A DNA stretch of 27,333 bases, from NCBI GenBank assembly GCA_964497615.1, contig CAZCEC010000083.1, forward strand, positions 1 to 27,333, written 5' to 3'. Made by a program: the position numbers and the translations under genes. This DNA is from CAZCEC01 sp964497615. Lineage in GTDB: Bacteria > Chloroflexota > Anaerolineae > Anaerolineales > UBA6663. Each line of letters begins with the position of its first letter. The stretch's first letter is position 1. Below are positions 13,695-21,350 of this stretch, one piece after another. The notes under the pieces are model-generated. The model did no database searches, had not been told where the DNA came from, and worked only from the letters and a program-made list of their open reading frames with translations.

Positions 13695-14732
13695 ATGCTG
13701 GATTCGACGCTAGACGACCTCGCCATCCGCACCGAAGCGCTCGGCCGCATCTACAAGGTGCGCGGCGGCAAGAAGAGCGAGCCTAAGGAGCGCATGGCCC
13801 TGGCCGACGTCACCCTGGCCGTGCCGCGCGGCGAGTTCTTTGGACTGCTGGGCCCCAACGGCGCCGGCAAGACCACCCTCATCAAAATCCTCACCACCCT
13901 GCTGGCGCCCAGCACCGGCCGCGCCTTCGTGGCCGGGCACGACGTGATGACCCACGCCCATCTCGTCCGCCCGCGCATCAACATGGTCAGCGGCGGCGAA
14001 AGCTCCGGCTACGGCCTGCTGACCGTGCGCGAGAACCTGTGGATGTTCGGGCAGTTCTACGGCATGGACACGCGCACCACCCTGCGCCGGATTGACGAAC
14101 TGCTGGAGATCGTGGGCCTGAAGGACCGCGCCCACACCAAGTCGTCCGATCTCTCCACTGGCCTGCGCCAGAAGATGAACATCGTGCGCGGCTTCCTGAC
14201 CGACCCGGACGTGATCTTCCTGGACGAGCCGACTCTGGGGCTGGACGTGGGCGCCAGCCGCGAGGTGCGGCAGTTCGTGCGCGACTGGGTGGCCGCCCAG
14301 CCGAGCCGCACCCTGCTCCTCACCACCCACTACATGGCTGAGGCCGACGAGCTGTGCGACCGGGTGGCCATCATCAACGCCGGGCGCGTGCTGGCCTGCG
14401 ACTCGCCCGCGAACCTGAAGCGCCGCCTCCAGCGCGAGGCCCTGTTCCACCTGGACGTGACGCCCCTGCCGGAGAACGGCGCGGAGCCGGGCGCGCTGGG
14501 CGCCATCCACGCGCTGCCGGGGGTGCGCCAGGCGGTGCACCAGCCCGGCGACGGGCAGTCGGCACTGGAGCTGATCCTCGACGCCGACGAGGCGCTGGCC
14601 GGCGTGATCGCCGCGCTGACCGCCCACAACGCCCACCTGCTCAACCTGCAAAAGCGCGAGCCGACGCTGGAAGACGTGTTCGTGGATTTGGTGGGGCACA
14701 GCATGGCGGAGGCGGAGAAGAGCGGGGGATAA
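13695..14732 (+). CDS. ABC-2 type exporter, ATP-binding subunit
   Basis: 345 residues. Walker A GPNGAGKTT with K59, signature LSTGLRQK at about 152-159, Walker B VIFLDEPTLGLD at 173-184 and the H-loop LTTHYM near 210 are all present. The signature has Thr in place of the usual second Gly's neighbour (LSTG for LSGG), tolerated in some ABC-2 ATPases. The C-terminal 100 residues form the extra domain of DrrA/CcmA-like subunits, ending in REPTLEDVFVDLVG. It pairs with the two permeases downstream to export an unknown substrate (drug, lipid or polysaccharide). Start ATG 13695 has AGGAG at 13684-13688. A large inverted G/C-run array separates it from the first permease. Confidence 0.93.
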   Translation: MLDSTLDDLAIRTEALGRIYKVRGGKKSEPKERMALADVTLAVPRGEFFGLLGPNGAGKTTLIKILTTLLAPSTGRAFVAGHDVMTHAHLVRPRINMVSGGESSGYGLLTVRENLWMFGQFYGMDTRTTLRRIDELLEIVGLKDRAHTKSSDLSTGLRQKMNIVRGFLTDPDVIFLDEPTLGLDVGASREVRQFVRDWVAAQPSRTLLLTTHYMAEADELCDRVAIINAGRVLACDSPANLKRRLQREALFHLDVTPLPENGAEPGALGAIHALPGVRQAVHQPGDGQSALELILDADEALAGVIAALTAHNAHLLNLQKREPTLEDVFVDLVGHSMAEAEKSGG

Positions 14733-14733
14733 A

Positions 14734-14914
14734 GGGCGGGGGACTCAAGGGAACTGAGGGGACTCAGGGGAATCAGGATGATTGTGATCGAGGCACGGAA
14801 GGCAGTGGGGACTCAGGGGACTCAGCGGGACAAGGGGGAAGGCGGCGCCTGGTCCGAAGTCAAGGCTGCCGGGGAACGGCGTCCCCTGAGGCCCTTGAGT
14901 CCCCCGAGTCCCCT
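14734..14914. repeat. Inverted pair of GGGGACTCA / TGAGTCCCC arrays between ATPase and permease
   Basis: G arm 14734-14837 has repeated GGGGACTCA-like units; C arm 14882-14914 has CCCCTGAGG, CCCTTGAGT and CCCCCGAGT units. The arms can pair imperfectly over several units. It fills the 197-bp gap inside the operon. Confidence 0.75.
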
Positions 14915-14929
14915 GGAATGGAGCGCGCG

Positions 14930-15784
14930 ATGTCTCTAGCAGCCACGTCGTCTACCAGTTCTCCCCGCGCCACCGGCGCCCGCCTGTTCGTCAAGACCGT
15001 GCTGGCCCGCGCCTACCCGCGCATCGTCGGGCAGCAGCGCGAGAAGGCGTGGATCTTCTTCGAGACCTTCCTGCCGTTTGTGGCAATGGCAGGCTACGTG
15101 TTCGTCTATCGCGCCATGCAGGCCCCCGAGCAGTACATCGGCTTCGTCGTCATGGGCGGGGCGATGACGGCTTTCTGGATGAACGTGCTGTGGAGCATGT
15201 CGGCCCAGCTGTATTGGGAGAAGGAGACCGGCAACCTGGCACTGTACATCATGGCCCCCAACTCGATGATGGCCATCCTGCTGGGGATGGCGCTGGGCGG
15301 GCTGTTCGCCACCACCCTGCGCGCCGCCGTCATCCTCGTCCTGGGCGGCTGGCTGTTCGCCGTGCCGTTCAGCGTCCTCAGCTTCGCGCAGCTCTTCGCC
15401 GTCTTCGCGCTGACGATGACGGCCCTCTATGGCCTGGGGATGCTGATGGCCTCGCTGTTCCTGCTGTTTGGCCGCGACGCCTGGCAGGTGGTGAACATGC
15501 TGCAGGAGCCGGTGTACTTTCTGGCCGGCTTCTACTTCCCGGTGCGCAGCTTCGGCTTCGCCGTCGCCCTGGCCGCCTCGGTGCTGCCGCTGACCCTGGG
15601 GCTGGACGCGATGCGCCAGCTCGTCTTCGAGACCGGCCCGACCCTGGGCTTCCTGCCCGTCTCCGCCGAGATTGCCATCCTGGCCGCGCTGGCGGTGCTG
15701 TTCGTCGCCGCCGCGCGCTGGTGGCTGCGGGTGGTGGAGCGGAAGGCGGTGCGGGAGGGGACGCTGACGGACCGGCGGCGGTGA
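14930..15784 (+). CDS. ABC-2 type exporter, permease subunit 1
   Basis: 284 residues with six likely membrane segments, from FLPFVAMAGYVFVYRAM to IAILAALAVLFVAAARWWL, the standard ABC-2 fold. FDLA/PAEQ-like loop EKETGNLALYIMAPNS links TM2 and TM3, as in other ABC-2 proteins where it contacts the ATPase. The start is ATG 14930, with GGAG seven bases before; ATG 14918 in the same frame is possible and would add four residues. The frame is open much further upstream but that part overlaps the ATPase gene. Confidence 0.9.
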   Translation: MSLAATSSTSSPRATGARLFVKTVLARAYPRIVGQQREKAWIFFETFLPFVAMAGYVFVYRAMQAPEQYIGFVVMGGAMTAFWMNVLWSMSAQLYWEKETGNLALYIMAPNSMMAILLGMALGGLFATTLRAAVILVLGGWLFAVPFSVLSFAQLFAVFALTMTALYGLGMLMASLFLLFGRDAWQVVNMLQEPVYFLAGFYFPVRSFGFAVALAASVLPLTLGLDAMRQLVFETGPTLGFLPVSAEIAILAALAVLFVAAARWWLRVVERKAVREGTLTDRRR

Positions 15785-15989
15785 GGCCGGAGGGGTTGGG
15801 GACCTGGGGGACTCAAGGGACAGAGGGGACTCAGGGGCCGTGAGGGCGGGTAAGGTGGACTGGGCATACATTAGCGAGAGCCTCGAGGGACTCAGGGGAC
15901 AGAGGGGACCCAGGGGCAAGGCGCCGATGTGGGGGGATAGGGCCTGAAATGCCGAGGGACTTGGGGGACTCAGGTGACTCAAGGGAGGC
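15785..15989. repeat. GGGGACTCA G-run array upstream of the four-helix-bundle gene
   Basis: Two tracts (15785-15845 and 15885-15989) of G-runs separated by ACTCA, ACAGA and similar pentamers, fitting a quadruplex pattern several times. It fills the 210-bp gap after permease 1. Its inverted counterpart lies at 16561-16651, on the far side of the next gene. Confidence 0.75.
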
Positions 15990-15994
15990 AACGG

Positions 15995-16564
15995 ATGGGG
16001 AGCTATCAGTATGGTGGCAGGGGAACGCGGACCTTTCAGAAGCTGCCGGGTTATCGCACCCTGGCGGCCTGGCAGGCGGCGAGTGATCTGAGCTTCATGA
16101 TCAGCCAGTTGGCCGGGCGGATGGGGCCGGCGCATTGGCGGTTGGCGAACCAGATGCGGGGCGCCGCCATCAGCGCGCCGGGCAACATTGCCGAGGGCTA
16201 CTGCTCGGGCACCCTGCCCAACTACATTCGCTATTGCAACCACGCCCGCGGCTCCCTGGGCGAATTGGGCAGCTACCTGCAAGACTGCGAGCGCGAGGGG
16301 CTGCTGGCTGGCGATGAGTTAGCTCGTTACATCAAGCAGTATGGCGACGCCAGCTACTTTCTGGACCGGCTGGTTCAAGCCCTCGTACAGAAAGAACGAA
16401 ATGGGCCGAGCGACCAGCCCTTTGCCGTGCGCGAGGCTCCCGCTGACTATGCCATCCCTGAGCCGGATTGGCGAGAGCAACTCGGCGATTGGGCGCCCCA
16501 GAACGCCAACGTGCCAGCAGACCAGCCCGCGTCAAGCCAGCCCGCCAACGCGGTCAACCCTTGA
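15995..16564 (+). CDS. Four-helix-bundle protein of the S23 / 23S-rRNA intervening-sequence family
   Basis: 189 residues. YRTLAAWQAASDLSFMISQLAG, HWRLANQMRGAAISAPGNIAEGYCSG, and YIRYCNHARGSLGELGSYLQDCEREGL follow the family pattern (helix 1, the R-A-x-S-x-P-x-NIAEG turn, then helices 3 and 4). Members were first seen inside 23S rRNA intervening sequences and also occur as free genes of unknown function. The start is ATG 15995 with GGGAGG six bases before. The C-terminal 60 residues are Pro/Ala/Gln-rich and beyond the usual domain. It sits between two permeases of one exporter, bracketed by inverted G-run arrays, and its stop codon is the TGA of a TTGAGTCCC unit. This looks like an inserted cassette. 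Confidence 0.88.
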   Translation: MGSYQYGGRGTRTFQKLPGYRTLAAWQAASDLSFMISQLAGRMGPAHWRLANQMRGAAISAPGNIAEGYCSGTLPNYIRYCNHARGSLGELGSYLQDCEREGLLAGDELARYIKQYGDASYFLDRLVQALVQKERNGPSDQPFAVREAPADYAIPEPDWREQLGDWAPQNANVPADQPASSQPANAVNP

Positions 16565-16651
16565 GTCCCTTGAGTCCCTTGAGCCCCCAGTCCGGAGAGC
16601 ATCCCCGTGTTGCGAACCCCTGTGTCCCCTGAGTCCCCTGAGTCCCCAGGA
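16561..16651. repeat. TGAGTCCCC array downstream of the four-helix-bundle gene
   Basis: Units TTGAGTCCC (16561-16590) and CCCCTGAGT (16624-16648), the reverse complement of the array at 15785-15989. The first unit contains the stop codon of the preceding gene. Confidence 0.75.
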
Positions 16652-16665
16652 TTGGAGGCGCCCAG

Positions 16666-17517
16666 ATGCTAAGCTCGCTTCGTCGTTCATTCGTTCCCGC
16701 CGCCTGGCTCGGCTGGCAAGTCGAAAGCAACTGGACCGACCCGTTCCTGTTCTTCGTCTTCTCTGTGCTCAAGCCGGTCGCCAGCGTGCTGATCCTGGTC
16801 TTCATGTACCGGGCCGTGTCGCAGGCCGGCGCGGGCGACCCGATCTACGCCTACATCTACCTGGGCAACACCTTCTACATCTACGTCGGCGCGGTGATGG
16901 CGGGCGCGTCCTACTCGATCCTGGACGACCGCGAGCGGTATCGCGTGCTCAAGTATCTGTACGTCGCGCCCATCAACATGCCGCTCTATCTGTTTGGACG
17001 GGCGGTGGCGCGGTTTGTCACCGGCACCCTGGCGGTGGTCATCACCCTGGCGGCGGGCGTGGCCTTCTTCGGCGTGCCGATTGACCTGGCCGCGGCGGAT
17101 TGGCCCCTGTTCGGCGCGGCGCTGGCGCTGGGCGTGCTGTGCCTGGCCTGCATGGGCATCATCATCGGCGGGTGGACCATGACCATCCGCAACGAGCCGT
17201 GGTTCATCGGCGAGGGCGTGGCGGCGGCGCTGTACCTGTTCAGCGGCGCGATCTTCCCCATCACCATCCTGCCCAGCTTCTTGCAGCCCATCGGCTTCGC
17301 GCTGCCGATGACCTATTGGCTGGAGCTATTGCGGCGGGCGCTGCTGGGGCCGGGCGCGGCGGCCTTCCCCACCCTGGCCGCGTTCTCCAACGCGCAGTTG
17401 TTCGGCATCCTGGCCGCCATCACGGCCGTGTTCGCGGTCGTGGCGGCGTTCGCGTTCCGCTACTTCGACCGGCGGGCGCGCGAATTGGGGCTGCTGGACG
17501 CGCAAAGTAACTTTTAA
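16666..17517 (+). CDS. ABC-2 type exporter, permease subunit 2
   Basis: 283 residues with about six membrane segments (FFVFSVLKPVASVLILVFMY, then the second half from FVTGTLAVVITLAAGVAFFG to LAAITAVFAVVAAFAF). Between TM2 and TM3 is SILDDRERYRVLKYLYVAPINMP, the counterpart of the E-K-E-T-G loop in permease 1 and likely to touch the ATPase. The two permeases would form a heterodimer. ATG 16666 has GGAGG nine bases upstream (16653-16657 region). It is the last exporter gene; DinB-like genes follow after 12 bp. Confidence 0.92.
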   Translation: MLSSLRRSFVPAAWLGWQVESNWTDPFLFFVFSVLKPVASVLILVFMYRAVSQAGAGDPIYAYIYLGNTFYIYVGAVMAGASYSILDDRERYRVLKYLYVAPINMPLYLFGRAVARFVTGTLAVVITLAAGVAFFGVPIDLAAADWPLFGAALALGVLCLACMGIIIGGWTMTIRNEPWFIGEGVAAALYLFSGAIFPITILPSFLQPIGFALPMTYWLELLRRALLGPGAAAFPTLAAFSNAQLFGILAAITAVFAVVAAFAFRYFDRRARELGLLDAQSNF

Positions 17518-17529
17518 TTCAACTTCCTT

Positions 17530-18120
17530 ATGACCAATTCTGAATCCGATGGTATTGCCGCCTCCCCGCCCGGCAGCGCGGGTCCGCCAATGGCGGCGCT
17601 GTGGAAGGCCGCCACCTGGAACCAGTTTGGCGCCGCGATTGACATGCTGGCCGATGCCATGCGCGCCTGCCCGGATGAGTTGTGGCGCTTCCGGCTGTGG
17701 CCCCCGCCCGCGGAGGGCCGCGGGTGGTTCCGCTTCCCGGAGTTCTCCGAGTTCTGGTACCTGGCCTATCACGCGCTGTTCTGGCTGGACCTGTACCTGA
17801 CGGGTGCGGAGGAAGGCTTTGTGCCCCCGGCCCCGTTCCTGCTGATCGAGCAGGACGAGCACGGCCCCGTGCCCGAGCGGGTCTATACAAAGGAAGAACT
17901 GCTGGGCTATCTGGCCGAGTGCCGCCAGCGCTGCCAGGCGGCGATTGAGTCCCTGAGCGATGCGGATGCCCAGCGCCGCTGCGCCTTTGCCTGGGGCGAG
18001 GTAAGCTACGCCGAACTGCTGCTCTACACCCTGCGTCACGTCCAGGAGCACGCCGCGCAGTTGAGCCTGGCGCTGGGCCAGCAGACGGGCTACCAGCCGG
18101 GCTGGGAGGCCTCGGCCTGA
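17530..18120 (+). CDS. DinB-like four-helix metalloprotein 1
   Basis: 196 residues. The DinB metal site is suggested by H in FWYLAYHALFWLDLYL and HxxxH in TLRHVQEHAAQL, the classical three-His arrangement on a four-helix bundle. Relatives include thiol-S-transferases (bacillithiol or mycothiol) and many proteins of unknown role. The long N-terminal tail before MAALWKAATWNQFGAAIDML is unusual. No ribosome site precedes ATG 17530; an internal ATG at 17590 is an alternative start. The gene overlaps the next DinB-like gene by one base (TGATG). Confidence 0.82.
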   Translation: MTNSESDGIAASPPGSAGPPMAALWKAATWNQFGAAIDMLADAMRACPDELWRFRLWPPPAEGRGWFRFPEFSEFWYLAYHALFWLDLYLTGAEEGFVPPAPFLLIEQDEHGPVPERVYTKEELLGYLAECRQRCQAAIESLSDADAQRRCAFAWGEVSYAELLLYTLRHVQEHAAQLSLALGQQTGYQPGWEASA

Positions 18121-18611
18121 TGTACGATACCGCGCTCAGCATTGAGCAGGCGCTGACCCAGTTGCACGAGCAGCCCGCGCGCCTGGCGGCTCTCACCGCT
18201 GGCCTGCCGCCCGCCCAACTGCACGCCCGCCCCGCGCCCGACGAGTGGTCGCTCAACGACATCCTGGCCCACCTGCGCTCGTGCGCGGACATGTGGGGGC
18301 AGGCCATCGCCACGATCCTGGCCGAAGACCACCCGACCTTCAAGGCCGTCAACCCCGTCACCTGGATGAAGCAAACGAACTATCCCAGCCTGAAGTTTCG
18401 CCCCTCGCTGCGCGCCTTCACCCGCCAGCGCGCCGAGCTGCTGGACGTGCTGCGGCCCCTGCCGCCCAAGGCCTGGGCGCGGGCCGCCACCGTCACCGGC
18501 GCGGGCCGGCCCATCGAGCGCACCGTGCTGAGCTATGCCCAATGGCTGGCCAACCACGAGCGGTCGCACCTCAGGCACATTCAGCGCAGCGTTGTGGCGC
18601 TCAAAGGATAG
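18120..18611 (+). CDS. DinB-like four-helix metalloprotein 2
   Basis: 163 residues. PDEWSLNDILAHLRSCADMW and ANHERSHLRHIQRSV give the DinB_2 pattern with one His in helix 2 and HxxxH in the last helix (H in NHERSHLRHI). ATG 18120 shares its A with the TGA of the preceding gene, so translation is coupled. Two different DinB-like proteins made at a fixed ratio could form a heterodimer, which is inference. Function unknown. Confidence 0.85.
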   Translation: MYDTALSIEQALTQLHEQPARLAALTAGLPPAQLHARPAPDEWSLNDILAHLRSCADMWGQAIATILAEDHPTFKAVNPVTWMKQTNYPSLKFRPSLRAFTRQRAELLDVLRPLPPKAWARAATVTGAGRPIERTVLSYAQWLANHERSHLRHIQRSVVALKG

Positions 18612-18648
18612 GGCAATTCCGCAGCCGCTGCTGGTCTTTGGAGGACGC

Positions 18649-18681
18649 ATGTTGGTTGATACGCAGGAATGGATGTGCTAA
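18649..18681 (+). CDS. Ten-codon upstream ORF overlapping the glycosylase start
   Basis: ATG 18649 follows TTGGAGG with normal spacing and codes MLVDTQEWMC then TAA at 18679-18681. It overlaps the start of the glycosylase gene (ATG 18669) by 13 bases in another frame. The glycosylase start itself has no spaced ribosome site, so the small ORF could deliver ribosomes to it. It may also be chance. Confidence 0.35.
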   Translation: MLVDTQEWMC

Positions 18682-19925
18682 GCATTGACCACGACACCGC
18701 CCGCCGCTACATCCTCGGCAAGCAGGGCTTGTGGCCCGGCCGCCGCTGGCGCGGCCGGCGCGGCACGGCCCAGGCCATGCGCGCCATGGAGTACCTTCAG
18801 CTCGACCCGCTGCAAATCGTCGCCCGCAGCCACGACCTGACCCTGCACAGCCGCGTCCTCGACTACGCCCCCGGCCTGTGGGAAGACCCCACCTACCGCA
18901 AGCGCCAGTTCTTCGACTGGGGCGGCTGGCTGGCGGTGCGGCCGATGGACGAACTGCCGCACTGGCGTGTGGTGATGCGGCGCGAGGGAGAATCCTACGC
19001 GCGCCTGCGCGACACGGCCCGCGAGCACGCCGACGCCATCGTGGAGATGCGGGCCCTCTTGCGCGAGCGCGAGACTGTCCGCAACCGCGACTTCGAGATG
19101 GCGGCCCGCACCCGCACCAACAATTACCGCGGGCGCAAGGACAGCGCCCTGGCCCTCTACTACCTGTGGCGCACCGGCGAGGTGATGACCCACCACCGCG
19201 AGGGCTTCGAGCGCGTGTACGCCCTGACCGAGGCCGTCGCCCCGGGGGAGCTGATCCGCGAGAGCGACGAGGCCGCGACCGACCGCTTCCTGATCACGAA
19301 GGACGTCAGCTTCTCCGGCCTGTCGCGCATGGCGCGCACCTCGGACTCGTACTGGCGCGGCGTGCCGTTCGACGACGGGCTCAAGCGCACCCTGGCCGGA
19401 CTGCTGGCCGATGGCGAGCTGATCGAGGTGCGGGTGGAGGGCTGGAAGCACACCCAACTGGCGCTGGGCCGCGACGAAAAGCTATTGCGCGACCTGGGCG
19501 CCGGGCGCGTGCCCAAGGCCTGGAAGCCCCTGGACGGCACGACCACCGGCGAGGCCGTCTTCCTGGCCCCGCTCGATCCCGTCAGCGCGCGCGGGCGGGC
19601 CAAGGACCTGTTCGGCTTTGACTATGTGTGGGAGGTGTACAAGCCGGAGCACCAGCGCAAGTACGGCTACTATGCGCTGCCGGTGCTGTGGGGCGACCGG
19701 CTCGTCGGGCGCTTCGACAGCAAGCTCGACCGGACGACCAACACCTTCGTCATCCTGGGCCTGTGGCTGGAGGACAAGGCGCTGGGCAAGGACGAGGCCT
19801 TCGCGGAAGCGCTGGGACGCGGCTTCGCGCGCTTCGTCCGCTTCCTGGGCGCGGACCGGCTGAACGCCAAGGCCATCCGCGAGCCGCTGTTGCGGCGCAC
19901 GGTGGGCAAAGGCGTTGTCATCTAA
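18669..19925 (+). CDS. AlkX/YcaQ-type DNA glycosylase (HTH_42 family)
   Basis: 418 residues, full length. The N-terminus DHDTARRYILGKQGL and EYLQLDPLQIVARSHDLTLHSRV match the family of tandem winged-helix glycosylases that remove interstrand crosslinks and bulky N-alkyl bases; QLD fits the catalytic Q-x-D motif reported for the YcaQ branch (QxQ in AlkZ). FLAPLDPVSARGRAKDLFGFDYVWEVYKPEHQRKYGYYALPVLWGDRLVGRFD is the conserved C-terminal barrel. The start is ATG 18669; see the ten-codon ORF overlapping it. The last codons (VVI) and the stop TAA are contributed by the left edge of a 120-bp foldback element. Confidence 0.9.
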   Translation: MDVLSIDHDTARRYILGKQGLWPGRRWRGRRGTAQAMRAMEYLQLDPLQIVARSHDLTLHSRVLDYAPGLWEDPTYRKRQFFDWGGWLAVRPMDELPHWRVVMRREGESYARLRDTAREHADAIVEMRALLRERETVRNRDFEMAARTRTNNYRGRKDSALALYYLWRTGEVMTHHREGFERVYALTEAVAPGELIRESDEAATDRFLITKDVSFSGLSRMARTSDSYWRGVPFDDGLKRTLAGLLADGELIEVRVEGWKHTQLALGRDEKLLRDLGAGRVPKAWKPLDGTTTGEAVFLAPLDPVSARGRAKDLFGFDYVWEVYKPEHQRKYGYYALPVLWGDRLVGRFDSKLDRTTNTFVILGLWLEDKALGKDEAFAEALGRGFARFVRFLGADRLNAKAIREPLLRRTVGKGVVI

Positions 19926-20040
19926 TCCGCACCCGCTCGTGATTCTGAACCCAGGCGTGATCCCGTTAAAGCGCGGGCACCCGCACGGTTCTTAACGGGA
20001 CCGTGCTTGGAATCAAGCGACCGGCTGGGCGCGGATTAGA
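19921..20040. repeat. 120-bp foldback element, copy 2
   Basis: Ends TCTAATCCGCACCC and GGGCGCGGATTAGA (one mismatch). An inner stem TCCCGTTAA / TTAACGGGA is perfect here. Same length as the other two copies. Its first five bases include the stop of the glycosylase gene. AACTTGACGTGG follows at 20055-20066. Confidence 0.88.
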
Positions 20041-20101
20041 TGACGACAAGCACGAACTTGACGTGGCGTCAGGGTCGTGTCGTTGACGAGCGACTCAGGG
20101 T

Positions 20102-20107
20102 TATAAT
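20102..20107 (+). promoter_or_regulatory. TATAAT -10 box giving a leaderless aminopeptidase message
   Basis: TATAAT ends seven bases before ATG 20115, so transcription would begin at or next to the A of the start codon. No ribosome site is present. TTGACG at 20083 is too close (13 bp) to be a normal -35. Confidence 0.5.
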
Positions 20108-20114
20108 CGTTCGC

Positions 20115-21350
20115 ATGATTGACTTCAAAGCTTACGCCGAATTGATCGTCCACGTTGGGCTGCGCCTGCGGCCGGGGCAGCGCCTGTTCATTGGCCCGAA
20201 CACCCCGCCCGCCGCCGCGCCGCTGGTGCACGCCGTGGCCGAGGCCGCCTATGCCGCCGGGGCGCGCTGGGTGGACGTCGTCTGGTACGACCCGCAGATG
20301 GCGCGGCTGCGCGTCCAGCATGCGCCGGGCGATGCGATTGACGAATACCCGGCCTGGATCGGCGCGGCCACCAGCGAGTACTCCAGCCGCGGCGATGCCC
20401 TGTTGACCCTCACCGGCGAAGACCCCGACCTGATGCGGGGACTGGACCCGGCCCGCGCCGGGCGGGCACAGCAGGCGCGGGCGCGCGGGCAATTGGCCCT
20501 GTCGGAAGCGATTGCGGCCAACCATATGAACTGGTGCGTGGCGGGTTGCCCCATGCCGGCCTGGGCCAGCAAGGTCCTGCCCGACCTGCCGCCCGAGGCG
20601 CGCGTGGGCGAATTGTGGCGGCTGATCGCCCAGATCTGCCGGCTGCACCTGCCGGACCCGGTGGGGGCCTGGAACGCGCACGTGGCCGACCTGACGGCCC
20701 GCGCCCGCCACCTGACCGCGCGGCGCTACACCGGCCTGCACTTCGAGGCGCCCGGCACCGACCTGCGCGTGGGCCTGCCGCCGGGGCACGTCTGGCACGG
20801 CGGCGAGCTGGCGAGCGCGAACGGCATCACCTACACCCCCAACCTGCCCACCGAAGAAGTGTTCACCCTGCCCGACCGGGCGCGGGTGGACGGCACGGCG
20901 CGCGCCACCCTGCCCCTCAGCTACGCCGGCAGCCTGATCGAGCACTTCAGCGTGACGTTCAAGGACGGGCGCGTGACGGGCCTGAGCGCGGAGAAGAACG
21001 AGGCCGCCCTGCGCAAGATCGTGGAGACGGACGAGGGCGCGGCGCGGCTGGGGGAGGTGGCGCTGGCGGCGGCGTCGTCGCCGGTGGCGAGGGCCGGGCG
21101 GCTGTTCTACAACACGCTGTATGACGAGAACGCCGCCAGCCATCTGGCGCTGGGCCACGCCTACCGCTTCACCCTCCAGGGCGGCGAGACGATGAGCGCC
21201 GAAGACTTCATGGCGGCGGGCGGCAACTCCAGCGCCGCGCACGTGGATTTTATGATCGGCTCGGCGGCGATGGACGTCTACGGCATCTGCGAGGACGGCG
21301 TGGAGGAGCCGCTGATGAAGCAGGGCGAGTGGGCGTTTAGCGCAGACTGA
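20115..21350 (+). CDS. M29-family aminopeptidase (AmpS/PepS/aminopeptidase T type)
   Basis: 411 residues. The metal ligands of the family can be placed: first Glu in NLPTEEVFTLPD, second in ARLGEVALA, His in DENAASHLALGHAY, and H-x-D in HVDFMIGS. The N-terminal domain (LIVHVGLRLRPGQRLFIGP) is also typical. These are dimeric two-metal exopeptidases with broad specificity in the cytoplasm. The start is ATG 20115, with TATAAT seven bases before; the frame is open from 20040 but upstream codons belong to the repeat. Its 3' end overlaps that of the convergent hydrolase by 14 bp. Confidence 0.92.
   Translation: MIDFKAYAELIVHVGLRLRPGQRLFIGPNTPPAAAPLVHAVAEAAYAAGARWVDVVWYDPQMARLRVQHAPGDAIDEYPAWIGAATSEYSSRGDALLTLTGEDPDLMRGLDPARAGRAQQARARGQLALSEAIAANHMNWCVAGCPMPAWASKVLPDLPPEARVGELWRLIAQICRLHLPDPVGAWNAHVADLTARARHLTARRYTGLHFEAPGTDLRVGLPPGHVWHGGELASANGITYTPNLPTEEVFTLPDRARVDGTARATLPLSYAGSLIEHFSVTFKDGRVTGLSAEKNEAALRKIVETDEGAARLGEVALAAASSPVARAGRLFYNTLYDENAASHLALGHAYRFTLQGGETMSAEDFMAAGGNSSAAHVDFMIGSAAMDVYGICEDGVEEPLMKQGEWAFSAD

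Noticed and set aside
13710..14699. A 329-codon minus-strand frame
   Set aside because: Antisense to the ABC ATPase gene, whose Walker motifs are complete; the shadow has no domain.
14354..14929. Extended permease N-terminus or ATPase-permease fusion
   Set aside because: The upstream frame overlaps the ATPase gene and the G-run array, with Arg/Gly-rich nonsense; a good ribosome site precedes ATG 14930.
20083..20107. TTGACG-TATAAT as a standard promoter of the aminopeptidase
   Set aside because: The spacer is only 13 bp; only the -10 box is kept as a candidate.
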